Shown: positions 27,530 through 37,709, counted from the first letter of the stretch. The stretch: 64,000 nt of DNA from Pseudonocardiales bacterium (GCA_019244165.1 JAFATA010000040.1:41051-105050), one strand, 5' to 3'. The notes: generated by a model from the sequence alone, not told the origin. Made by a program: numbers and translations.

Positions 27530-27832
27530 ATGCGCACTCCCGCACCACGACCCGCCCGCGACCCGCCCGCGACGCCGAGAGCAGCCGGGTTCCGCTCTGT
27601 GACATTGTGCTGCACGACGCCGAGGGCACCGAGGTCCACCTATGGTGCCGGGTGGAGCAGCTCGCGGTGGACAAGGCCGCCGGGGCAGAGCCCGACCGAC
27701 TGCACGAGCTGGGCAAGGTGATCGGACACAGCGCCCACCTGGTGTGGGTCAAGTTCGACCACGGCAGCCAAACCCCGATCCCCCTGCGGGCCCCACCTCG
27801 TGCGTGTCCTCGACGCCCCGGAGGGTTCCTGA
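27530..27832 (+). pseudogene. Small accessory protein broken by two frameshifts
   Basis: ATG 27530 has GAGGAGA upstream. The first codons give MRTPAPRPARD; a change of frame gives AESSRVPLCDIVLHDAEG, continuing through HLWCRVEQLAVDKAAG and HLVWVKFDHGSQTP. A second change near 27800 gives HLVRVLDAPEGS and a stop at 27832. The middle part is a coherent small protein, apparently of the kind found with DUF5753 cassettes. No single frame encodes it. It is divergent from the 26.4-27.3 kb genes. Confidence 0.55.
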
Positions 27833-27845
27833 TGCCGACGGCGGA

Positions 27846-28310
27846 TCAACCGTCGTCCGGTTTTGAGTCGTCGGGACCCTCCGGGGTGCGGCAGCAGTGC
27901 TCCAGCCACAGGGCGGCCGCCACCAGCGCCCCCGCGCACACCGCTCCGATCACGGCGGCAGCGGTATCCGAGGCGGCGGAGGGTAGCTGGGAGCGTAGCG
28001 GCAGCACGTAGCCGAGTGCTCCCAGCCAGGCTCCCCCGGTGATGGCGCCGGCCAGCGAGGACGCCTTGGCCAGGACGACGGCCTTAGCCGCGGTGAGCGC
28101 CTGCACTGGCCGGGTTCCCGGTCGGTGCCGGATCCGCGCCCGCAGCATGTTCCCCAGCACCACCTCGGCGATCGCAAAAGCGAGCAGGGTGGTTCCGGCC
28201 GGGCGGGGCAAGGCGGGCACATCGCCATAGGACAGCCGCAGCAGCAGGTTCGCCAGCACCGCCGCAACGGCCCCAGCGGCCAGAAGGTCACGCGCCCGGG
28301 TGAACCTCAC
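27846..28310 (-). CDS. DUF3180 membrane protein (Rv3605c-like)
   Basis: 154 residues with four hydrophobic spans (about 8-25, 38-55, 80-105, 118-140). It lies directly after the fol genes, starting with GTG in the preceding stop (GTGA), exactly as DUF3180 proteins do in other actinobacteria. Function unknown; tight linkage to folate genes is the only hint. Confidence 0.8.
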   Translation of the reverse strand: MRFTRARDLLAAGAVAAVLANLLLRLSYGDVPALPRPAGTTLLAFAIAEVVLGNMLRARIRHRPGTRPVQALTAAKAVVLAKASSLAGAITGGAWLGALGYVLPLRSQLPSAASDTAAAVIGAVCAGALVAAALWLEHCCRTPEGPDDSKPDDG

Positions 28311-28447
28311 CTGGAGTCCAGCCTCAGGTCGTCGCGGCGGTGCACACTGCGCCTCTCGGCGGCCGGCGCCACGTCCAGCCAGGGCACCAGCACGAAGGCA
28401 CGCTGGTGGGCCCGGGGATGCGAGTCATGCTGCCCCCGAAGGGTCAT
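28307..28447 (-). pseudogene. folK: folK remnant: 46-codon frame with internal deletions
   Basis: The intact enzyme (HPPK, about 160-190 residues) pyrophosphorylates 6-hydroxymethyl-dihydropterin. Here a continuous 46-codon frame runs from ATG 28447: MTLRGQHDSHPRAHQRAF, then VLVPWLDVAPAAE and RDDLRLDSR. The HPRAHQRAFVLVPW block is the recognisable late motif of FolK; the ATP- and pterin-binding N-terminal two thirds are absent. It keeps ATGA and GTGA overlaps with both neighbours. It cannot be an active HPPK. Confidence 0.7.
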
Positions 28448-28584
28448 GAGCGGCAGCGCCGGATTGTCACGGCTACGTCGGTGAAGTGTAGAGGCAGCGG
28501 GGCGGCGGGCTTGTGCACCCCGTGCTGGTCCTGCACCCGTAATCCGGTGAGGGTGATCCGGTCGGTGGGGGTCCCCGGGCTCAC
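28444..28584 (-). pseudogene. folB: folB remnant: 46-codon frame joining the two ends of dihydroneopterin aldolase
   Basis: From GTG 28584 the frame reads PTDRITLTGLRVQDQHGV, the start of FolB, then directly HKPAAPLPLHFTDVAVTIRR, its end. About 80 central residues, including the catalytic region, are missing, and the frame is kept. The ortholog in M. tuberculosis has about 133 residues with the same two ends, as I recall it. The start overlaps the folP stop (GTGA) and the stop overlaps the folK remnant (ATGA). Confidence 0.7.
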
Positions 28585-29444
28585 CGTGGGCCTCCCGCCG
28601 GGCCGACGGTGCGGCAGGCACCGGCTTGCCAGGCCGCGGCGACGGCGATGGCCTCTCGCGAGGCGGCGGCGTTGTGCACCCGGACCCCCCAGACGCCGGC
28701 AGCCGCGGCCAACGCGGACACCACGGCGGTGGCGGTGTCTCGGCGCTCAGGGGGCTGCCCGCCGGTCAGCAAGGCGCCCAGGAACCGTTTGCGGGAGGCC
28801 CCGAGGAGTACCGGGAACCCAAGCTGGATCAGGGCGTCGAGGTGGCCCAGCAGCGTCCAGTTGTGCGCCGCCGTCTTGGCGAAGCCAATCCCGGGGTCCA
28901 GCACCAGCGCACCGGGGTCCACCCCGGCCAGCACCGCGGCGTCCACCCGAGCCACCAGCTCGGCGCGCACTTCGGCGACCACGTCGGAGTAGCTGGCCAG
29001 CGTGTGCATCACCGCGCTAGGCCCGCGCCAGTGCACGAGGATCCACGGCACCCGGCACCGGGCAACCGTCGGTGCCATCGCGGGATCGGCCAGACCACCC
29101 GAGACGTCGTTGACCATGATCGCGCCTGCCTCCAGCGCCGCCTCGGCGACCGCCGCCCGGGTGGTGTCCACACTGCAGGGCACGCCGCACTCGGCCAGCT
29201 CACGGATGACCGGCACCACCCGGGCAATCTCGGTGGGCGCCTCGACGCGGTGCGCCCCCGGGCGGGTGGACTCGCCCCCCACATCAACCAGGTCCGCCCC
29301 CTCCGCGCGCAGGGCTACCCCATGGGCCACCGCGTCCTCGCGGTCCAGGTAGCGCCCGCCGTCGCTGAAGGAGTCGGGGGTGACGTTGAGGATGCCGATC
29401 ACCACACAGCGCCCAAGGTCGGGCAGCGCCGGGTGCACGATCAC
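28581..29444 (-). CDS. folP: Dihydropteroate synthase FolP
   Basis: Condenses the pterin pyrophosphate with p-aminobenzoate; target of sulfonamides. [50 protein letters not shown] and [11 protein letters not shown] are all intact. I chose GTG 29444, which overlaps the folE stop (GTGA); GTG 29438 is possible. It appears complete although the pathway genes around it are broken. Confidence 0.93.
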   Translation of the reverse strand: MIVHPALPDLGRCVVIGILNVTPDSFSDGGRYLDREDAVAHGVALRAEGADLVDVGGESTRPGAHRVEAPTEIARVVPVIRELAECGVPCSVDTTRAAVAEAALEAGAIMVNDVSGGLADPAMAPTVARCRVPWILVHWRGPSAVMHTLASYSDVVAEVRAELVARVDAAVLAGVDPGALVLDPGIGFAKTAAHNWTLLGHLDALIQLGFPVLLGASRKRFLGALLTGGQPPERRDTATAVVSALAAAAGVWGVRVHNAAASREAIAVAAAWQAGACRTVGPAGGPR

Positions 29445-30003
29445 CTCCGCATCATCAGGTGCAGCACCTCGCTGCGGGAGGAGGCGCTGGTCTGGAACAG
29501 CCCCCGGACGGCCGAGGTGGTCGTGGTCGAGCCGGGCTTGCGCACGCCGCGTATGGCCATGCACAAGTGCTCCGCCTCGACCACCACGATCACTCCCCGC
29601 GGTTGCAACCGACGCACCAGCGCGTCGGCGCCCTGCGAGGTGAGCCGTTCCTGCACCTGCGGGCGCTTGGCGTAGAGGTCGACGAGCCGAACCAACTTTG
29701 ACAGCCCGGTGACCCGGCTCGCCGCGTTCGGGATGTACCCGACGTGTGCCATGCCATGAAACGGCACCAGGTGGTGCTCACACTGGCTGTACAACGGGAT
29801 GTCCCGGACCAGCACGAGCTCCTCGTGCCCTTCCTCGAAGGTCCGCTCCAGCATCGTGTCCGGGTCGGCGAACAGGCCGGCGAACATCTCCCGGTAGGCC
29901 CGCGCAACCCGGGCCCGGGTCTCCCGCAACCCCTCCCGGTCCGGGCGTGGTCGAAGACCCTGGGCGAGCCCACGCCAGGACCCGAATCGACGGTACTGGT
30001 CAC
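29441..30003 (-). pseudogene. folE: GTP cyclohydrolase I gene with a damaged, out-of-frame N-terminus
   Basis: The catalytic part is intact: [33 protein letters not shown] (zinc Cys/His), [34 protein letters not shown]. The natural start, GTG 30003, gives [20 protein letters not shown] and then leaves the frame; the expected 15 or so residues between FDHAR and PDREG are missing and the frame changes at the join. In the catalytic frame there is no ATG or GTG between the ftsH stop and DREGL. Translation would need frameshifting or a rare start. Confidence 0.65.
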
Positions 30004-30017
30004 GAGAGACCGCCGGC

Positions 30018-32345
30018 TCAACCGGCCGTCGACTGGTCGTCGGGGGAGTCCTGCTGGCGCGGGCGAGTGTCCGGTGGTGGGGCGGGCCGCCAGGACGGGG
30101 TGGGGGGTTCGGTAGCTGGGCGCCACCCCGGCGGTGCGCCATAGTTCGGCGGGCCGTAGCTCGGCGAGCTACCACCACCGCTGCCGCTCGGCAGGCCACT
30201 ACCACCGCTGCCGCTCGGCAGGCCACTACCACTGCCCGATCCCGGGGAGCCATCCGAGCCGCGCCGGGGCAGCGGGTAGGGCCGAGGATAGGGCCCTGCG
30301 CCGTTGGGACCGGGGTGGCCGGGCCCGCCATGCGGCGGGCCGCCCGGCAGATCATCGCCGCCCGGTGCCACCCCTACCGGCGTGGGCTGTCGTTCCTGCC
30401 GGGCCGGAGGCCAGGGCTCACCGCGCTCCTTGGCCAGCTCACCGGCCGTCTTGATCGGTGGCTTGTCCGAGGGGGTGCGCCCGCCGAAGTCGTTGAACGC
30501 CGTGATCCGCGGGCGCTTCTCTACCTTGCTGAACACCCGCTCAAGGTCCTTGCGCTGCAGCGTCTCCTGTTCCAAGAGCTCAACAACGAGATCGTCCAGG
30601 ATGTCCCGGTAGGTGTTGAGGATGTCCCACGCCTCGGTGTGCGCGGCCTCGATGAGCGCCCGCACCTCCTCGTCGATCTCGTGGGCGACTTCCAGGGAGT
30701 AGTCCGGCTGGCGGCCCGCGGAGCGGCCGAGGAACGGGTCACCCTGCTCCTGTCCGTATCTCACCGCCCCCAGGCGCGCGCTCATGCCGTACTCGGTGAC
30801 CATCGCCCGGGCGATCTTGGTGGCCTGCTCGATATCCGAGGAGGCACCGGTGGTCGGCTCGTGGAACACCAGCTCCTCCGCCGAGCGTCCACCCAGCGCG
30901 AACACCAGCCGGGCGATCATCTCCGAACGGGTCATCATCTGCTTGTCGTCCTCGGGTACCACCAGCGCGTGCCCGCCGGTGCGCCCGCGGGGCAGGATCG
31001 TGAGCTTGTACACCGGGTCGATATCCGGCATCGCCCAGGCAGCCAGCGCGTGGCCACCCTCGTGATAGGCGGTGATCTTCTTTTCCTGCTCGGAGATGAT
31101 CCGGTTCTTGCGGCGCGGACCGCCGATCACCCGGTCCACCGCCTCCTCCAGCGCGGCACCGTTGATCAGCCGCTTGCCTTCCCTGGCGGTGAGCAGCGCA
31201 GACTCATTGATCACATTGGCCAGGTCGGCTCCGGAGAAGCCGACGGTGCGCTTGGCCAGCCCGTCCAGGTCGACGTCGGTATCCAACGGCTTGCCCCTGG
31301 AGTGCACCTCAAGGATGGCCCGACGGCCGCGGATGTCCGGCGCGGAGACCGGGATCTGCCGATCGAAGCGGCCGGGGCGCAGCAACGCCGGATCCAGGAT
31401 GTCCGGGCGGTTGGTCGCGGCGATGAGGATGATGCCACCCCGAGCATCGAAGCCGTCCATCTCGACCAGCAGCTGGTTGAGGGTCTGCTCACGTTCATCG
31501 TGGCCGCCGCCGAGCCCGGCGCCGCGCTGCCGGCCCACCGCGTCGATCTCATCGACGAAGACGATGCACGGGGCGTTCTGCTTGGCTTGCTCGAACAGAT
31601 CCCGCACCCGGGAAGCGCCCACCCCGACGAACATCTCCACGAAGTCCGACCCGGAGATCGAGTAGAACGGCACCCCGGCTTCGCCGGCCACCGCGCGGGC
31701 CAGCAGGGTCTTGCCCGTGCCGGGTGGACCGTAGAGCAGCACCCCCTTGGGGATCTTGGCGCCGAGCGCCTGGTAACGGCTCGGGTTGGCGAGGAAATCC
31801 TTGATCTCCTCGAGTTCCTCGACGGCCTCGTCGACGCCCGCGACGTCGGCGAACGTGGTCTTGGGCATGTCCTTGCTCAACTGCTTGGCCTTGGACTTGC
31901 CGAAGTTGAGCACCCGGTTGCCGCCGCCCTGCACGTTGTTCATCATCCACAGCAGCACCAGGAGCAACAGCCCCAGCGGGGCGAGGTACATCAGCACTTG
32001 GAAGAGCAGGGACTGCTGGGTGACCTTGGTATTCCAGCCGTTCGGGATCTGCGCGGCGTTCAGCTCCTGGGTGATCTGGTCGGTGCTGCGCGCCGGGTAC
32101 TGGGCGTACACCTTGGTGTCTGGGACGCCCTGAATCGGGTGCTCCAGCGTGAGACGCAGCCGCTGTTCCTTGTCTTCGATCAGTGCCTGCTTGACGTTAT
32201 GTGTGGTGAGCTGGTGCAACGCCTGCGAGGTGGTGACCGGGCTGTATCCCCGGGTGTCGTTGAGCAAGAAGCCGAAAGCGTAGTAGATCAGCAACCCGGC
32301 TACCACCCACAGCAGCGGGTTGCGGAGTAATTTCTTGCGGTCCAT
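30018..32345 (-). CDS. ftsH: ATP-dependent zinc metalloprotease FtsH
   Basis: 775-residue membrane-anchored AAA+ protease. N-terminal span ([17 protein letters not shown]), periplasmic-side domain, second span ([17 protein letters not shown]), Walker A GPPGTGKT, Walker [12 protein letters not shown], the second region of homology, and the zinc site HEGGH are present. The C-terminal 120 residues are Pro/Gly/Ser-rich with two near-identical SGSGGSGLP units (30-base DNA repeat at about 30,173-30,232). Complete; the first gene of the fol operon in this lineage. Confidence 0.98.
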   Translation of the reverse strand: MDRKKLLRNPLLWVVAGLLIYYAFGFLLNDTRGYSPVTTSQALHQLTTHNVKQALIEDKEQRLRLTLEHPIQGVPDTKVYAQYPARSTDQITQELNAAQIPNGWNTKVTQQSLLFQVLMYLAPLGLLLLVLLWMMNNVQGGGNRVLNFGKSKAKQLSKDMPKTTFADVAGVDEAVEELEEIKDFLANPSRYQALGAKIPKGVLLYGPPGTGKTLLARAVAGEAGVPFYSISGSDFVEMFVGVGASRVRDLFEQAKQNAPCIVFVDEIDAVGRQRGAGLGGGHDEREQTLNQLLVEMDGFDARGGIILIAATNRPDILDPALLRPGRFDRQIPVSAPDIRGRRAILEVHSRGKPLDTDVDLDGLAKRTVGFSGADLANVINESALLTAREGKRLINGAALEEAVDRVIGGPRRKNRIISEQEKKITAYHEGGHALAAWAMPDIDPVYKLTILPRGRTGGHALVVPEDDKQMMTRSEMIARLVFALGGRSAEELVFHEPTTGASSDIEQATKIARAMVTEYGMSARLGAVRYGQEQGDPFLGRSAGRQPDYSLEVAHEIDEEVRALIEAAHTEAWDILNTYRDILDDLVVELLEQETLQRKDLERVFSKVEKRPRITAFNDFGGRTPSDKPPIKTAGELAKERGEPWPPARQERQPTPVGVAPGGDDLPGGPPHGGPGHPGPNGAGPYPRPYPLPRRGSDGSPGSGSGSGLPSGSGGSGLPSGSGGGSSPSYGPPNYGAPPGWRPATEPPTPSWRPAPPPDTRPRQQDSPDDQSTAG

Positions 32346-32531
32346 TCGGCTACGGCCTTCGGTGGCCTCGACCCTCCTGAGCTGACTGTGCTGTCCCTAT
32401 GATGCTGCTTCTCTACCATCGAAGGACAGCAGAGCGCCCCCGTCGCCTTCACCCTACCCGGCGGGCCGGCTGTCGGGTGGTGGATGAACGTCAGGTGACG
32501 CAGCGCGGACAGGTGAATACTCAGGGAACCG

Positions 32532-33110
32532 CTAACTGGCGTACACCTTGGGGTCCAGGGTGCCGATGTAAGGCAGGTCGCGGTAGCGCTCGCCGTAGTC
32601 CAAACCATAGCCCACGACGAAGTCGTGGGGAATGTCAAAGCCGATGTAGCGCACCGGCAGGTCGACCCGGACCGCGCCCGGCTTGCGCAGCAGCGTGCAC
32701 ACCTCCAACGAGGCCGGACGGCGGGTCGCCAGGTTGCGCAACAACCAGGACAGGGTCAACCCCGAGTCAATGATGTCTTCCACGACGAGCACCGGACGCC
32801 CCGAGATGCCGCGGTCCAGGTCCTTGAGAATGCGCACCACTCCCGAGGACGAACTCGCCGAACCGTAGGAGGACACCGCCATGAACTCCAGCTGTACCGG
32901 GATGGGCAGCGCTCGGGCGAAGTCGCTCATGAACATCACCGCGCCCTTGAGCACGCCGACCAGCAGCAGATCGCCCGTGCCGTGCTCGGCCCGGAAGTCG
33001 GCGGCGACCTGCTGCGCAAGCTCCGCAGTGCGGCAGCGGATCTGCTCCTCGGTGACGAGCACGGAGGCGATATCGCCCTGGTACATATCACCCTGGTACA
33101 CGAGCCTCAC
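32532..33110 (-). CDS. hpt: Hypoxanthine (guanine) phosphoribosyltransferase
   Basis: Purine salvage enzyme transferring ribose-5-phosphate from PRPP. The PRPP loop [18 protein letters not shown] and the early [15 protein letters not shown] and late [21 protein letters not shown] are complete. Start GTG 33110 overlaps the tilS stop (GTGA). The first residues contain a small duplication (YQGD-MYQGD), from a 15-base tandem repeat around the alternative starts at 33101 and 33086. Confidence 0.96.
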   Translation of the reverse strand: MRLVYQGDMYQGDIASVLVTEEQIRCRTAELAQQVAADFRAEHGTGDLLLVGVLKGAVMFMSDFARALPIPVQLEFMAVSSYGSASSSSGVVRILKDLDRGISGRPVLVVEDIIDSGLTLSWLLRNLATRRPASLEVCTLLRKPGAVRVDLPVRYIGFDIPHDFVVGYGLDYGERYRDLPYIGTLDPKVYAS

Positions 33111-34084
33111 CCCGGGACATTCGATACCCGCAGCCTGCCCTGCGCTCGGAGCAGCTCCAGGGCACCGGGCAAGGCCAGCGCACCCTGCCCCGACCACCGG
33201 CCGATGAGGTCGTCGGCGGCGCGGAGGTGGGCGTCGGTCAGCTCGCTCACCCCGGCGGCGAGCAGCCAGCGGCGCAGCACCCGGCGGCGCAGTGCGGTCG
33301 GTGCCGGGGCCAGCGCCGCGACGTCCAGGTCACGGTCGCGCCGTGCTGCTGCCAGCAAGGCGCACGCTTGCTCGTCGAGCACGTCTAGATCCTCCTGCAG
33401 TTGCCGGGCGGTACGGGCCAGAGCCGGTGCCACCCCCCCAGCGAGCACCTCCTCCAACAGCGGCAGCACCTCGGTGCGCAACCGGACTCGCTGGAACCGG
33501 GGGTCGGCGTTGTGCGGGTCGACCCAGGGGACCAGCCCCAGCGCAGCGCAGGCCGCAGCGGTGACGGCCCGGCGCACCCCGAGCAACGGCCGGCCCCAGG
33601 GCGGGTCAAGCTCCCGCATCCCCGCCACCGAGCGGGGCCCCGAGCCCCGCCCCAGCCCGAGCAGCACCGTCTCAGCCTGGTCGTCCAGGGTGTGGCCGAG
33701 CAGGACCAGCGCTCCGGGTGGCGCGGCGGCGCGCAGCGCCGCATACCGGCCCCGGCGGGCCGCCGCTTCCGGCCCGCCGGGGCCCTCCACAGTGGCCTGC
33801 AGCACCCGCACCGCGGCGCAGCCTAGCTGGCGCAGCGCCTGGGCGGCGGCCTGCGCCACCCGGGCCGAGTCCGGCTGCAGCTGGTGGTCGACAACCAGGC
33901 CGTGCACCGCCAGGCCCAGCTTCCCGGCACAGTGCACGGTCCCGGCGGCCAGCGCCAGCGAGTCGGCACCGCCCGAGCAGGCCACCGCGACGGCATCCGC
34001 CTTATCCACGACGCCGGCGGTGGCCAGAAACCGGCGGACCGCGGCGCGCACCTGGCAGACCGCCGGATGTGGCCCTGGGCTCAC
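33107..34084 (-). CDS. tilS: tRNA(Ile)-lysidine synthetase TilS
   Basis: Modifies the CAU anticodon of tRNA-Ile with lysine. PP-loop [16 protein letters not shown], the second motif [15 protein letters not shown], and [15 protein letters not shown] near the middle are intact. The frame is open back to 34213, overlapping the next gene; GTG 34084 gives a normal-length N-terminus, GTG 34159 is the alternative. Coupled to hpt. Confidence 0.93.
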   Translation of the reverse strand: MSPGPHPAVCQVRAAVRRFLATAGVVDKADAVAVACSGGADSLALAAGTVHCAGKLGLAVHGLVVDHQLQPDSARVAQAAAQALRQLGCAAVRVLQATVEGPGGPEAAARRGRYAALRAAAPPGALVLLGHTLDDQAETVLLGLGRGSGPRSVAGMRELDPPWGRPLLGVRRAVTAAACAALGLVPWVDPHNADPRFQRVRLRTEVLPLLEEVLAGGVAPALARTARQLQEDLDVLDEQACALLAAARRDRDLDVAALAPAPTALRRRVLRRWLLAAGVSELTDAHLRAADDLIGRWSGQGALALPGALELLRAQGRLRVSNVPG

Positions 34085-34131
34085 CGCCGACCGAGCCGGC
34101 AATCCGGCTGGGGGTGTCAGGCTGGGGGCAT

Positions 34132-35226
34132 TCAGGCTGGGCTCATGCGGTACAGCCACGCCGCCGGATCGGTGATCTCGGCGCGGGTGGGCAGTGTTTC
34201 CGGTGAGGTCCACACTGCATTGAACCCGTCCATGCCGACGGCATCCACCACGTACCGGGTGAACGCCGCGCCCTCGGCGTACTGGCGCAGCTTGGCGTCG
34301 ATACCCAGCACGGCCCGCAGCACCCGCTCGGCGAGACCGCCGCCGTGGCGGCGGGCGGTGAACCGCTGGCGGATCAACCGCACCGAGGGCACCACCGACG
34401 GCCCGACCGCGTCCATGACATGGTCGGCGTGCCCCTCCAACAGGGTGGCCAGGGCGAGCAGCCGCTCCAGCACCGCCCGCTGCTCAGGGTCCTGGAGCAG
34501 GGTCAGCACGCTGAGCGCGTCCGACGCCTCGCCCCGCCGCGCCCCGCGCAGCGCCGCCGGCAGCCGGCCAACCATTTTGATCATGGTGTCCGGGTCCTCG
34601 GCGGTGGCGACGAAGGACTGCACCTGGCTGGCGAAATACTCGCGGAGCCAGGGCACGGCGTTGAACTGCAGCCGGTGGGTGGCCTCATGCAGGCACACCC
34701 ACATCTGGAACTCCTCGGCCGGGACGTCCACCATCCGTCCCACGGTGAGCACATTAGGGGCCACCAGCAGCAGCCGCCCGGGGGTTTCGGGTGGCCCCCC
34801 GAACGGGTCGTACTGCCCAAGCACCCGGGACGCCAAGAACGCCAGCGCGACCCCTACCTGCATGCCCGCGGTGGTAGCCAGCATGCGGCGGGACTTTCCC
34901 TCCGCAAGCCGGTGGTCGAGCCAGTCGCCGGCGAGCAGCCGGCGCAGACCTTCCACCGCCGCATCCACCCACCCGGGCCGGTCCACCACCTCGGCGCAGC
35001 GAGGCGGCTGGCCATCGTCCAGCCCAGTCAGCTCCCGGACATGCTGCTCGGCGCTCACCGACAGGGCGCGCAACTGGCGCACCGCGCCCGCCGCCTCCTG
35101 AGGGGGCACCACAGGCCCGGCTGGCAACAGGCGTTGCGCGGTGACTGCGGCCACCGCCCAGTCGATCGGGGAGCTGGTCGGGTCGGTCCGGGGGGCCGGC
35201 GGGGTATCGAGCGCGGGATGTGCCAT
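34132..35226 (-). CDS. Zinc-dependent metalloprotease-like protein (DUF2342)
   Basis: 364 residues with HEATHRLQF (HExxH-type zinc site, about residue 180) and GHADHVMDAVGPSVVPSV downstream. This family, also called coenzyme F420 biosynthesis-associated, is always close to tilS/dacB in actinobacteria; its substrate is unknown. Position and length match M. tuberculosis Rv3626c. Confidence 0.88.
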   Translation of the reverse strand: MAHPALDTPPAPRTDPTSSPIDWAVAAVTAQRLLPAGPVVPPQEAAGAVRQLRALSVSAEQHVRELTGLDDGQPPRCAEVVDRPGWVDAAVEGLRRLLAGDWLDHRLAEGKSRRMLATTAGMQVGVALAFLASRVLGQYDPFGGPPETPGRLLLVAPNVLTVGRMVDVPAEEFQMWVCLHEATHRLQFNAVPWLREYFASQVQSFVATAEDPDTMIKMVGRLPAALRGARRGEASDALSVLTLLQDPEQRAVLERLLALATLLEGHADHVMDAVGPSVVPSVRLIRQRFTARRHGGGLAERVLRAVLGIDAKLRQYAEGAAFTRYVVDAVGMDGFNAVWTSPETLPTRAEITDPAAWLYRMSPA

Positions 35227-35245
35227 ACCACGACGGTAACGCGGA

Positions 35246-36730
35246 CTAATGACAGCCGCATGACCTTAACCTGGCCGCGAGCGTGTCGAGCCGGGGGCGA
35301 ACCGACGCGGGGGTGGGGCCATTGGACAGCAGCGCGAACACCAGCACCCGGCCATCGGCGTCCTGAACGATGCCGGCCAGGCTCGTGACGCCGGTCAAGG
35401 TGCCGGTCTTGGCCCGGACCCAGCCTCGGCCGCTGGCCGCCGTGCCGGAGTAGCGATCGGCGAGCGTGCCGCTGCCGCCAGCCACCGGCAGCCCCACCAG
35501 CAGCGACCGCAGTGCGGCGGTCCGTTGCTCACGGGCCCTGTCGGCGTCGGCCCTGTCGGCGTCGGCGCTCTCGACGTTGATTTTATCGGGAGCGGCTGCC
35601 GCGCTCAGCAGCTCGGTGAGCACCCTCGCGGGGACGGCGTCGTTGACTGACAGCCCGCTGCCATCCATCAGGGTGACGCCGCTGACGTCGAAGCCGTGGG
35701 TGCGCAGCACGGTGCGGACCGCTTGGGAGGCGCCAGAAAACGATGCTGGGGCACCTGTGGCGCGCGCCACCTCCCGGGCCAGCGCCTCGGCGAGCACGTT
35801 GTCCGATCGGCGCAGCGCGGTGGCGACCAGGTCCTGAATGGGCGGGGAGGACACGTCACCGAGCACCGCGGCACCGGGCGGTGCGGTGCCGATCGAGACG
35901 GTGTCGGGGTCGGCCCCCAGCCGACGAGCCAGTTCCGTCGCCGCCGCGGTCGCGGGCTTCGCGACCCGGGGGGAGTTCTCCTGAGTGGGATCTTCGCGGC
36001 CCCCATCGAGCATCACCGGCTCGATCGGCGCGATGTATCCGCCGGCCACGTCGGCGGGCAACCAGCCTGGCGCCAACGCGTCGCCGACATAGCGGCTCAC
36101 ATCGACCAGGACCCGACGCACCGGGCTGGACGAGTTGGCCCGCACCTGGCCGACCAGCTCATCCAGCCGGGCCGCACCCGGGTAGCCGCTGTCGGTGCCG
36201 GGGCTCGCCACGGACAGCGTCGGGTCGCCGCCACCGACCAACACCACCGTGCCGGCCTGGGCACCGGCCAGCACGGTGGTGTGCCACCGTTGCTGATGGT
36301 TCAGCGCCAGCAGCGCGGCGCAGGCGGTGAGCAGCTTGGCGGTCGATCCGGGCACCAGCGCCACGCCCGGGTCCCGCTGCCAGAGCACCGTGCCGGTCGC
36401 TGGGTCGAGCACCTGGCCGGAAAGCGTTCCCAGCCCGCCCGCCGTGACGAGCGGGGTGAGCAGGGCGCCGACTCCGGCGCGGGTCGGTGCCGGGCCAGCG
36501 GCGCCGACCGGGCGCAGCGCCGGGTGCACCACCACCGGCATCGGTGCTGGCATCCTCGCCGCGACCGCCCAGGCCGCGACCGCCCGGGCCACCCCGAGGC
36601 CCTGCGTCAGCGTCGCGGCGGTCAACGTCGCGGCGCCCAGCCCGGCGCCGACCCCGGAAACCACCACGAGCAGCAGCACCACGACGATCACTGAGGCCCG
36701 CTTGCCGCGCTGCTCCGGCAGGCCCGGCAT
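35246..36730 (-). CDS. dacB: D-alanyl-D-alanine carboxypeptidase/endopeptidase DacB (PBP4 family)
   Basis: 495 residues. N-terminal membrane anchor or signal (ASVIVVVLLLVVVSGVGAG), then the serine-type penicillin-binding motifs SxxK (VPGSTAKLL), SxN (RRSDNVLAEAL) and KTG (VRAKTGTLTGVTS). Trims or cleaves peptidoglycan outside the membrane. A short repeat ADADRADADRA stems from a 12-base tandem repeat near 35,540. Start ATG 36730 overlaps the epimerase stop by one base. Confidence 0.95.
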   Translation of the reverse strand: MPGLPEQRGKRASVIVVVLLLVVVSGVGAGLGAATLTAATLTQGLGVARAVAAWAVAARMPAPMPVVVHPALRPVGAAGPAPTRAGVGALLTPLVTAGGLGTLSGQVLDPATGTVLWQRDPGVALVPGSTAKLLTACAALLALNHQQRWHTTVLAGAQAGTVVLVGGGDPTLSVASPGTDSGYPGAARLDELVGQVRANSSSPVRRVLVDVSRYVGDALAPGWLPADVAGGYIAPIEPVMLDGGREDPTQENSPRVAKPATAAATELARRLGADPDTVSIGTAPPGAAVLGDVSSPPIQDLVATALRRSDNVLAEALAREVARATGAPASFSGASQAVRTVLRTHGFDVSGVTLMDGSGLSVNDAVPARVLTELLSAAAAPDKINVESADADRADADRAREQRTAALRSLLVGLPVAGGSGTLADRYSGTAASGRGWVRAKTGTLTGVTSLAGIVQDADGRVLVFALLSNGPTPASVRPRLDTLAARLRSCGCH

Positions 36731-37653
36731 CAAGTGTCCCGGGCGAGCTGCTGGTAGGTCGTGCTGATGCCGGCGGCGAGGCTCGTGCTGGAGGCCCAGT
36801 GAAGTTCTGCCGCAGCCTTGGTGGAGTCGAGTGCACCGTGCCGCCACTCCCCTGCCCGTGCCGGTGCGAACGTCGGCTCGATGGCTGTCCCCGCGGCGGT
36901 GTTGATGACCTCAAGGAGATCACAGACCGCGGTGGGCTGCCCGGTGCCGATGTTGAACACCGCCTCGTCACCGGCGTAGTCGCTGGCGGCGAGGAAAGCA
37001 TCTACCACGTCAGCCACGTAGATGTAGTCGCGGGTCTGCTTACCGTCACCGTAGATCGTCGGGGCTTCACGGCGGGCAATGTGGCCGCAGAAGATGGCGA
37101 CGACACCCGCTTCGCCGTGCGGGTCTTGCCGCGGGCCGTAGACGTTACCGAGTCGAAGCGCGACATGGCGTCCGGCGTGAAGTCGGTTGAACAGCATGAG
37201 GTACTGCTCAGCACAGTATTTCGAGATCCCATACGGAGCGAGGGTTGCGGGCAGGCAAGCTTCCGGCGTCGGCAGCGCCACGCCGTCGCCGTACATGGCG
37301 CCGCCGGTACTGGCCAGGATCAGCCGAGCACCGACGGCGGTGGCGGCGGTGAGGAGGTTGATCGTGCCCAGGATGTTGGTGGTGGCGTCGGCCACCGGGT
37401 TGGCCACCGAGTAGCGGACACTGATCTGGGCGGCCAGGTGATAGATCACCTCAGGTGCAGCGGCGGTCACGACGTCGGTGACCTCACCAGCGTTGACCAC
37501 GTCGGCGACGTGCAGCGTCACCTCGTCGGGAATGCGGTCGCGGTGGCCGGTGGACAAGTCGTCCATCACGACAACATGGTGACCGTCGGTGATGAGCCGG
37601 TCCACGAGGTGTGAGCCGATGAACCCGGCGCCGCCGGTGACCAGTGCGCGCAT
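36730..37653 (-). CDS. NAD-dependent nucleotide-sugar epimerase/dehydratase (GalE-like)
   Basis: SDR-extended fold: ALVTGGAGFIGSHLVDRL (nucleotide-binding), VIYHLAAQISVRYSV, the catalytic ILASTGGAMYG and YGISKYCAEQYL (Tyr-x3-Lys), LGNVYGPRQDPHGEAGVV. 307 residues from ATG 37653. Likely a UDP-glucose/N-acetylglucosamine 4-epimerase or related enzyme feeding wall polysaccharide; coupled to dacB, which fits an envelope role. Exact sugar not determined. Confidence 0.9.
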   Translation of the reverse strand: MRALVTGGAGFIGSHLVDRLITDGHHVVVMDDLSTGHRDRIPDEVTLHVADVVNAGEVTDVVTAAAPEVIYHLAAQISVRYSVANPVADATTNILGTINLLTAATAVGARLILASTGGAMYGDGVALPTPEACLPATLAPYGISKYCAEQYLMLFNRLHAGRHVALRLGNVYGPRQDPHGEAGVVAIFCGHIARREAPTIYGDGKQTRDYIYVADVVDAFLAASDYAGDEAVFNIGTGQPTAVCDLLEVINTAAGTAIEPTFAPARAGEWRHGALDSTKAAAELHWASSTSLAAGISTTYQQLARDT

Positions 37654-37709
37654 GTCGGTAGACCCTATCGGGGCACCCTGTGTGGGCACCGGAGGCGGTG
37701 GGTGTCAGT

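Noticed and set aside
30173..30232. Tandem 30-base repeat considered as a mobile or regulatory repeat
   Set aside because: It encodes duplicated Gly/Ser/Pro units in the disordered tail of FtsH.
30315..32330. A 671-residue open frame antisense to ftsH
   Set aside because: A codon-bias shadow of a complete FtsH gene; composition is His/Gly/Arg-rich without domains. The same applies to long antisense frames over clpC and over the lysine operon.
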